Shown: piece by piece, positions 58,266 to 64,000 of the stretch
Layout of the letters: each line of letters starts with the position of its first letter
Numbering within the stretch: the stretch's first letter is position 1
Assembly (NCBI RefSeq): GCF_000275845.1
Contig: NW_006766898.1
Coordinates: 342,999-406,998 of the forward strand
Direction of reading: 5' to 3'
DNA: 64,000 bases
DNA from: Dichomitus squalens LYAD-421 SS1
Lineage: Eukaryota; Basidiomycota; Agaricomycetes; Polyporales; Polyporaceae
Made by a program: the position numbers and the translations under genes
Notes under the pieces: model-generated
Told to the model about the DNA's origin: nothing
Seen by the model: only the letters and a program-made list of their open reading frames with translations
Database searches by the model: none

Positions 58266-58561
58266 GTCGTGTACTATACCGGGCCCAGCGTCGACCAAAG
58301 GCGTTCCTTTACAGTCTCCTCGTACCTCCCCACTTTGGTCAGTTCCCTTTCCTTCCTAATATGGACGGTACCCCATAGTATATAAGGAGGCCTGTAGTCG
58401 GTAGAGGCTCCCCACTTCTGTTCTCCTCTTCGTTACCTCCTGTATCCCCATATTCCTCAAGCACTTGTGCGATACTCTCTTCCCCCGTGTGCTACACCGC
58501 GTACTTGGATAAGTCCGCGTGATAAGTCTGGATAGACTTGTGTTAGTACTTCAGTGTAACA
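58159..58561 (+). repeat. Candidate 5' LTR of the gypsy element
   Basis: Begins TGTCACGCCCC and ends TGTAACA, the TG..CA ends expected of an LTR, about 403 bp long. It contains TATATAAGG near 58379. The only support is position ahead of gag, end dinucleotides and the TATA box; the matching 3' LTR is not in the window. Confidence 0.4.
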
Positions 58562-59310
58562 TCAGAACAGAAGTTCTTCTACCACACCCTGAATAGGACT
58601 CATCGTGGCGCATCCTATTCGTCAACTTGCAGACCGACTTCGATGAACGCACGACCGTGACCATACTACAGTCAGTTACGTGGACGATGAGGCAGTTGTC
58701 TACAACCACAACCGCACCCCCGAGGAACATCGAGCATACAACCTAGTACAACGCCAAGCCACACCAGCGGACACCGAACATTCCATTTGGCAGCTCGAGG
58801 AAGCACACAGACGTGCGACCTACCAGGAAGGATTACTCCTCGATCGACCAGTAGCACCAATGCCTCAGAGACAGGCAGCTATCGAACTCATCCGTCAATG
58901 GACGCTGTCACAGCCAACGAGCTGTGCCACCAAAACAAACAAGGGAAAAGCTTACTGATGCAGAGGTTGGTGCTGAGAAGCAAAGCAACCAGAGGTGACA
59001 TAGCAAGAGATGTGAAGAGATTTATTCCCTAGACTAGAAGGGGTAGTGAGGGAGGTAGGGCTGCTAGCTACCTACAGAGGAGATGGGGAATCGATGAGAA
59101 GATCAAGTCTGAGGTTCCCTGCCTTAGACTCCCTACTATATACTAATACAATGGTGCACAGACCAGGTACCTATTGACCATCGTTTGGTCAGAGTTCTCT
59201 GCCTCATGTCCTACCCTCTGACCTGCCTCATGGTGACCTTACAACTAATACCTGAGTCGTGCCGAGTCCGGACCCCTCCCAATGAGTAAGCGCTCCTGCT
59301 GTCACATCAG

Positions 59311-59385
59311 TCACCTGCCTGTGAGTGAGGATGGGCGCTCCTGACCGTCACGAGGTCTGGGGTTCAATCCTGGCCCCTCCACTTT
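59311..59385 (+). other. tRNA-like 3' half inside the retrotransposon region
   Basis: GCGCTCCTGACCGTCACGAG, then GTCTGGGGTTCAATCCTGG and CCCCTCCA, resemble the anticodon arm, T-arm (B box GGTTCAATCC) and acceptor end of an aspartate-type tRNA (GUC). The D-arm and the 5' acceptor strand do not pair convincingly, so I do not call a functional tRNA. It may be a tRNA fragment or part of a SINE-like unit. Confidence 0.3.
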
Positions 59386-60488
59386 CTGATACGAGTTGTC
59401 CGCGGTCAAGGCGAGCGTCTGTCCCAGTACACATGACCCCCAGGTCACGTGGCACGAGAAAACTATGACAGACGCTTGACCGGATCGGAAGGACTCACGC
59501 ATGAGCCGTCCTTCACAGCCCAGTTTGGAATGAATATCGCCTGAGCATCGGCTCTTGGGCACCAAACCAGGCAAGCCTCAAATTTACTATCCTTGACGAA
59601 CTCGAGCATTGGGTACTCCATGACGACGGGTACGACGCGGACGATGAACTACCATCGCTCATCAACACCAAGCAAGAATCATCGGCAGACAATCCCCCGA
59701 GCCCCAAACCGCTAGACATCCTCTCCCTCCTTATGAGGATTTGGGACAACACAAGTGCATTGTACGACATTACCAACCACCACCCGACTCTCACCCCGAT
59801 CTCCGAGCAAGCACACATCCAGGTTCTCATCAAAAAAGTTCAGCTGGTCATCAACACCCTTCACAACCTCCATCGGCTCGTTAGCCCACCCCTTCCCCCC
59901 ATCCCCATCAGCTACGACTGAGAAGAACACCACGGATCCAGTTACTTTGCTGCTCGAATTCGCAAACAGGCTGAGAATCTTCGTAACATTCAGAGTCTTT
60001 TGGACCCGGACTTCGCCGAACACTGCCGACACCTACATCTACTCGTTGGGGTCAGGGAACTATACAAATCTCACTGTTGCATCATTTGAAACAGATACGA
60101 GTCCCCTGACGCTAATTCCGATTCCGACTATTCAGCGACTCTACGCAACTTCCACCTGGACTAGGTACTCCTCCGCATGAACATGCAGTGGACCGATTGC
60201 GCCCAACGAATCCACCAATACAACCCCGAGAATTGACGCGATGTCAGCTTCAATAGAGAAGGACAGAACAGACGCAATTGCAACAACCACCTGTGCCCCA
60301 ACCGATACAACGGACAGAGCAGCCCCAACGTCACCGCCGGAAACGCGCCACAGAAAAGGCAGGAAGCCTTCATCCAAACGACTTGGGCCCTAAATTGAAC
60401 AATAGCCCCCTCCCCTCCGCGCAGCCCCGCTACCCACTGAACCAGTTCCCTACCAGACGTAGCAAACGAGCCCACCGAGGGTACACCT

Positions 60489-61679
60489 TTGTCGGAAGAC
60501 AACTCCGCTCCTCGATACAATGAGGACGAACCAGGCAGCAACGCAGACACGGCAACAGAACTCATAGACACCACTATGTCTGCAGTACCACCCCGTCCTA
60601 GCCTCCCCAGTTTCCAGCTCGGAAATATGTTCGCCCCCCAAGACAGCATCTCCTCGCTACGCCAGGCGACAGGGGCCCAACCTGGCCAAACCACTCGCTA
60701 CGCCAGCAGTGGGACTCTGATAGCACAACCCGTGATACCACCTACTACTGCTGCACCGCCTAGTCGTCTACCCACACCCACTGGTCTGCCTCAAGGACCT
60801 GTCGGACCTCCGCAGGGCGGCAGACCTCCTCAGGGACCTGGTGGACCTCTGCAAGGGGACGGACCTCCTCAAGGCCCTGGTGGACCTCCTCAAGGCCCTG
60901 GTGGACCTCCTCAAGGCCCAGGCGGACCTCCGCAAGGTGGCGGACCACCTCAAGGTGGTGGACCCCCCCACGGCGGCGGACCCCCTCTAGGTGGCGGACC
61001 TCCTCAAGGCCCCGGCAGACCACCACCTGTCGCTCCTCTCGGCGCACCAGGCGTCACCACCGGACGAACCAAAGTCCGCGCACCCAATGTTTTTGACGGA
61101 GACCACGACAATCTACGCACCTTCCTCAATGAACTCTTCCTGTTCTTCGAAGCACATCCAGCCGACTACACCACCGACCAGAGCCGAATCGTCACCGCCC
61201 TAATGTTCATGGACGGACCAAAGGTGATCGCCTGGAAGGATGGATACATCGCTCAGGCCCGACGAAACGGCTGGAACACCTGGAACGTGTTCGAAACTGT
61301 CTTACAACAGACCTTCCAGCCCATCGAAGAAGCCGCTACGGCCGCCTCCAAGCTGTACCACCTCGACTACTGACCTGCCGCACCAGACACCTTCAATGCG
61401 GAATTCTTCTGCCTCTGCGCCCTCGCCGGTATACTCGAAGACAGTGCTTAGCTGTCCTTCTACAAGGAGCGTCTCCCAGAAAGCATGCGACGACGGGTTC
61501 GCCTCACGTACCCCATCCCCACCACCGTTAATGAGTGGGCAGCACGGGTGTTGGAGATCGAACACTCCAACTATGAGGAACGACATCTGCGCCAACTCGA
61601 GGGACGCTCTCGCAACGACCGACAGGGCCAAGGCACAAAGGGACAGTCCGCTTGTACCAACTCTATACAATGAGTCGAC
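60489..61679 (+). pseudogene. Gypsy Gag with Gly-Pro-rich repeat, frameshifted
   Basis: The first ATG of the main frame is at 60575. A disordered N-terminal part precedes a Gln-Gly-Pro repeat tract, then the capsid-like domain (VFDGDHDNLRTFLNELFLFF, FMDGPKVIAWKDGYI, ETVLQQTFQP). A TGA at 61371 follows; the continuation AAPDTFNAEFFCLCALAGIL stays in frame until a second stop at 61449. The coding then shifts to SFYKERLPESMRRRVRL and EWAARVLEIEHSNYEERHL to 61673. The domain order is that of Ty3/gypsy Gag. Confidence 0.8.
60790..61030 (+). repeat. Tandem repeat encoding Pro-Pro-Gln-Gly-Pro-Gly-Gly
   Basis: About a dozen imperfect copies of an 18-21 nt unit, in frame with Gag, coding PPQGPGG/PPQGGG. 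The core GGACCTCCTCAAGG is nearly invariant. Confidence 0.8.
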
Positions 61680-61688
61680 ACTCCAGCC

Positions 61689-62440
61689 ATGAAGGAAGAC
61701 AGAGAGAAGAAGCAATGCTTCTACTGCCACAAGACTGGTCACATCGCACGTGATTGCCTTAAGAAGAAGGCGGACAACCGTGCCAAAGGACAACAGCCTG
61801 GACAGAAGAAGCGGAAGGTGTGCAAGGTTGATGAACTAGAGGATGGCGAGGTCGCCGATGATGAAGACAATGGCGAAGACACACCTGACAAAACGATCAG
61901 TCAGGTTGACGTAGACGATTCAGATGAGGGTTTTTGAATGGGCAGTCTTTGCCGACAGAAGAGCTGCCCTCTGACTGTATTAGTATCTCGTTTGTTGCCA
62001 CTACAGAACGACAACATCAATCTATTCTTATCCCAGGCAGCATCGAGTACGAGTCTACAAGCGTCGGAGCTCATGCGTTCATCGATTGCGGAGCAAGTGC
62101 TTCTCTCCTTAACCAGAATTTCGCGAAGAAGCACAACCTCCCTCTCATCACCCTACCCTCTCCCCTTCGTTTCACCAATGTTGATGGCACCACCAACATG
62201 GTCGGACCAGTCACCCAGAAGTTCATCGGCCACTTTCGAATCAATAGCCACGAGTTCCCCACCAAACTCTACGTTGCGGACTGCGACCGGGACGACATCA
62301 TCCTCGGAATGCCGTGGCTAATCCAGTATAACCCCCATATCGACTGGGTACAGGGCAAGGTCCGGTTCGACGCCAAATACCTGCGGGCGGAACAGCGACT
62401 TTGGGAATACCACCAGCGCCTCTCAGGGAATCCCCGTTGA
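61689..62440 (+). pseudogene. Gypsy CCHC zinc knuckle and aspartic protease
   Basis: The frame at 61689 carries CFYCHKTGHIARDC, a retroviral-type CCHC knuckle, then a Lys-rich and acidic tail. A frame change leads into 61934-62440, with the protease active site AFIDCGASASLLN (the common D-S/T-G is D-C-G here) and flap/strand features LYVADCDRDDIILGMPWL. The D-C-G variant, if not damage, may be catalytically impaired. Confidence 0.78.
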
Positions 62441-62599
62441 CACCTTACCGCTTTCCTTCACGGAGACATCCATCCCGAATGGAACTCATCTGCCACCATT
62501 CGATGACTCATCATCAGAGACACCCCCATCGCTTGCACCACCATATCGACCCAACTGACCGTCAATGCAGGGTCGAAGGCAGCCGACGTCAAGGCTCCT

Positions 62600-63397
62600 G
62601 TGGTCATCCCAGACTACCTCAAAACCTATCACCAGGTGTTTGAGAAGAAGGCGGCCAAACGAATGCCCAAACCCCGGGCCTGGGATCACCCCATTGACCT
62701 GCGACCCGATTTCAAACCCCGGGACTGCAAGCTTTACCCCCTGTCCCCGCTCAAGATGCAGGAACTTCATAGGTTCATCAACGAAAACCTCGCCAAGAGA
62801 TTTATCCGCCCGTCCACCTCACCAATGACATCCCCGTTCTTCTTCGTGGACAAGAAGGACGGTTCCATGCGACCTGTTCAAGGGTACCGGTACCTCAATT
62901 CCAGCACAATCAAGAACGTCTACCCCCTCCCCCTCATCAACGACCTCATCGACAAGTTGCAGGGGGCCAAGTACTTCACAAAGTTGGATGTCTGTGCAGG
63001 TTACAACAATGTCCGCATCAAAGATGGAGATCAGTGGAAGGCGGCCTTCAAGACCCCCCTCAAACTCTACGAGCCGACCGTAATGTTCTTCGGGTTATTC
63101 AACGCCCCGGCGACGTTCTAGGCAATAATGAACGACGGTTCTAAAGACATGATCACGGAAGGATGGATCGTCATCTACATGGACGACATTCTGATATTCT
63201 CCAAGACACAGGACGACCACCACCGTCGAACGCAGCGGGTCGTTCAGCGTCTCATCGAAATGGACCTGTTCCTCAAGCATGAGAAGTGCATGTTCGATGC
63301 TGCCGAGGTCGAGTTCCTGGGCACCATCATTCGCGAAGGATCGCTCAGCATGGACCCAGTCAAGCTCGACGGCATCCGCTGTCAGGCACCAAAATGA
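62600..63397 (+). pseudogene. Gypsy reverse transcriptase, truncated
   Basis: Reverse transcriptase blocks: YHQVFEKKAAKRMPKPRAWD, MTSPFFFVDKKDGSMRPVQG, NSSTIKNVYPLPLINDLIDK, FTKLDVCAGYNNVRI and FGLFNAPATF. A TAG at 63119 interrupts the frame before MNDGSKDMITEGWIVIYMDD (catalytic YMDD) and LKHEKCMFDAAEVEFLG. It ends in IRCQAPK followed by unrelated DNA, so the thumb/RNase H part is missing. Confidence 0.85.
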
Positions 63398-63511
63398 ATT
63401 GGCACCTGAACATGGCTTACAACGAGCTACATAATCATGTGATTAGTAACAATCGGAACCTATCACGTAACCACAGGCGTCAAACATCAAAAGGTGTAAA
63501 ACGGTGGGTCC

Positions 63512-64000
63512 ATGTTTTGTGATGTGGCACCTCCCATCATGTCTACCGTCCCCCGACAGACCCTCACAATCCCCAACGAGATGATCCCATACCTCTCGGA
63601 CCACCTCAACTTGGACAACATCATCCGCTGCCCGGTAATTGTACGCAAGGACTCTCACCATCTTCACTTCCACACTCCGCGGATTCGTGTGCCGGAAACG
63701 CACCCATTTGGTCCAATTCCGCCTCCCGATACCCCATGTTGGCTTATCCTTCCGAGCAAGTTAGAGCCGGGTTGGACATTGCCTAAGGATGTACACTTTC
63801 TTGGTTGAGTCCTTCGAGTAGCCGAGTATCAGGAGAGCCGCGTCATCGTGCTTGTACAACACATTCAGTCGCCGGCGATCCTTAGCCTCGCTGTACCATA
63901 CGAGTACTTTGCAGGTGACATGAGTTCCTGGTGGGCGCAAGTGGTTTGGAATGTGGTCAGCAGAGTCAAGATCCTGCGGAAACCAGATAACGAAGACTAT
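63512..64000 (+). CDS. Unidentified frame running off the right edge
   Basis: ATG at 63512 opens 98 codons ending in a TGA at 63806, reading RQTLTIPNEMIPYLSDHLNL and PFGPIPPPDTPCWLILP. A second segment from 63809 (VLRVAEYQESRVIVLVQHIQ, then WWAQVVWNVVSRVKILRKPD) is in the same frame and stays open to the window end. Either an intron removes the stop, or the TGA is real and this is a remnant. The composition is protein-like, but I do not recognise a family. Confidence 0.4.

Larger units (their letters stand above)
58562..63397 (+). mobile_element. Decayed Ty3/gypsy retrotransposon, internal region
   Basis: In order: an N-terminal gag-like stretch (58680-58955, DDEAVVYNHNRTPEEHRAYN), further open segments to 60180, Gag with its conserved capsid part, a CCHC knuckle, an aspartic protease and a reverse transcriptase. 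The order gag-protease-reverse transcriptase and the YMDD sequence context fit Ty3/gypsy. Multiple stops and frame changes show it is dead. It breaks off after the reverse transcriptase at about 63397; RNase H and integrase are absent. Confidence 0.85.

Noticed and set aside
57480..58600. CRISPR-like or tandem promoter array
   Set aside because: The repeats are few, unequal and lie within LTR-like DNA of a eukaryote; there is no regular spacer structure.

Overview
The window is nuclear DNA of a filamentous basidiomycete, most likely an agaricomycete and plausibly a polypore. Genes are on both strands, almost all split by 45-65 nt GT-AG introns. Recognisable families include a heme peroxidase, a stealth-type xylosylphosphotransferase, a signalling mucin and basidiomycete-type transposon genes. 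Most gene models below were built by joining exons across introns. Each model keeps one reading frame and its summed exon length is a multiple of three. Family names come from motif recall; no database was searched.

Region 1 (1-9770) is repeat-rich. A DUF6589-type gene (minus) and a RecQ-like helicase gene (plus) stand head to head around a 213-bp spacer. Imperfect ~99-bp inverted repeats lie outside them (1266-1364 and 8836-8934), so the pair may be a two-gene mobile element. A 629-bp MITE with a TTA target duplication lies to its left; an uninterrupted copy of the MITE's target survives on the right. A 706-bp hAT-like element with an 8-bp target duplication follows.

Region 2 (10367-14860) has two tandem paralogues of a secreted-then-membrane-anchored Cys-rich protein. 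A third copy lies at 29440-31302 on the minus strand. All three have the same exon plan, including a 6-nt micro-exon.

Region 3 (15627-20961) has three co-directional metabolic genes: an aldo-keto reductase, a class II ketose-bisphosphate aldolase-like protein and a DenD-like NAD-dependent dehydrogenase. This may be a small carbohydrate-acid pathway.

Region 4 (21979-40590) holds an Msb2-like signalling mucin, a class II glutamine amidotransferase (Dug3-like), the third Cys-rich paralogue, a small coiled-coil protein, a secreted heme peroxidase with a C-terminal extension, IWR1 (with a GC-AG intron) and an unknown Ser/Pro-rich protein.

Region 5 (40591-53651) starts with about 4 kb of sequence I could not resolve. 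It continues with a decayed epoxide hydrolase copy, a mitochondrial-looking protein, the intact epoxide hydrolase, a hotdog thioesterase and a stealth-family sugar phosphotransferase.

Region 6 (54400-63400) is transposon-derived: a decayed hAT transposase (minus), then a decayed Ty3/gypsy retrotransposon (plus) with Gag, CCHC, protease and partial reverse transcriptase, cut off before RNase H and integrase. An unidentified reading frame runs off the right edge.
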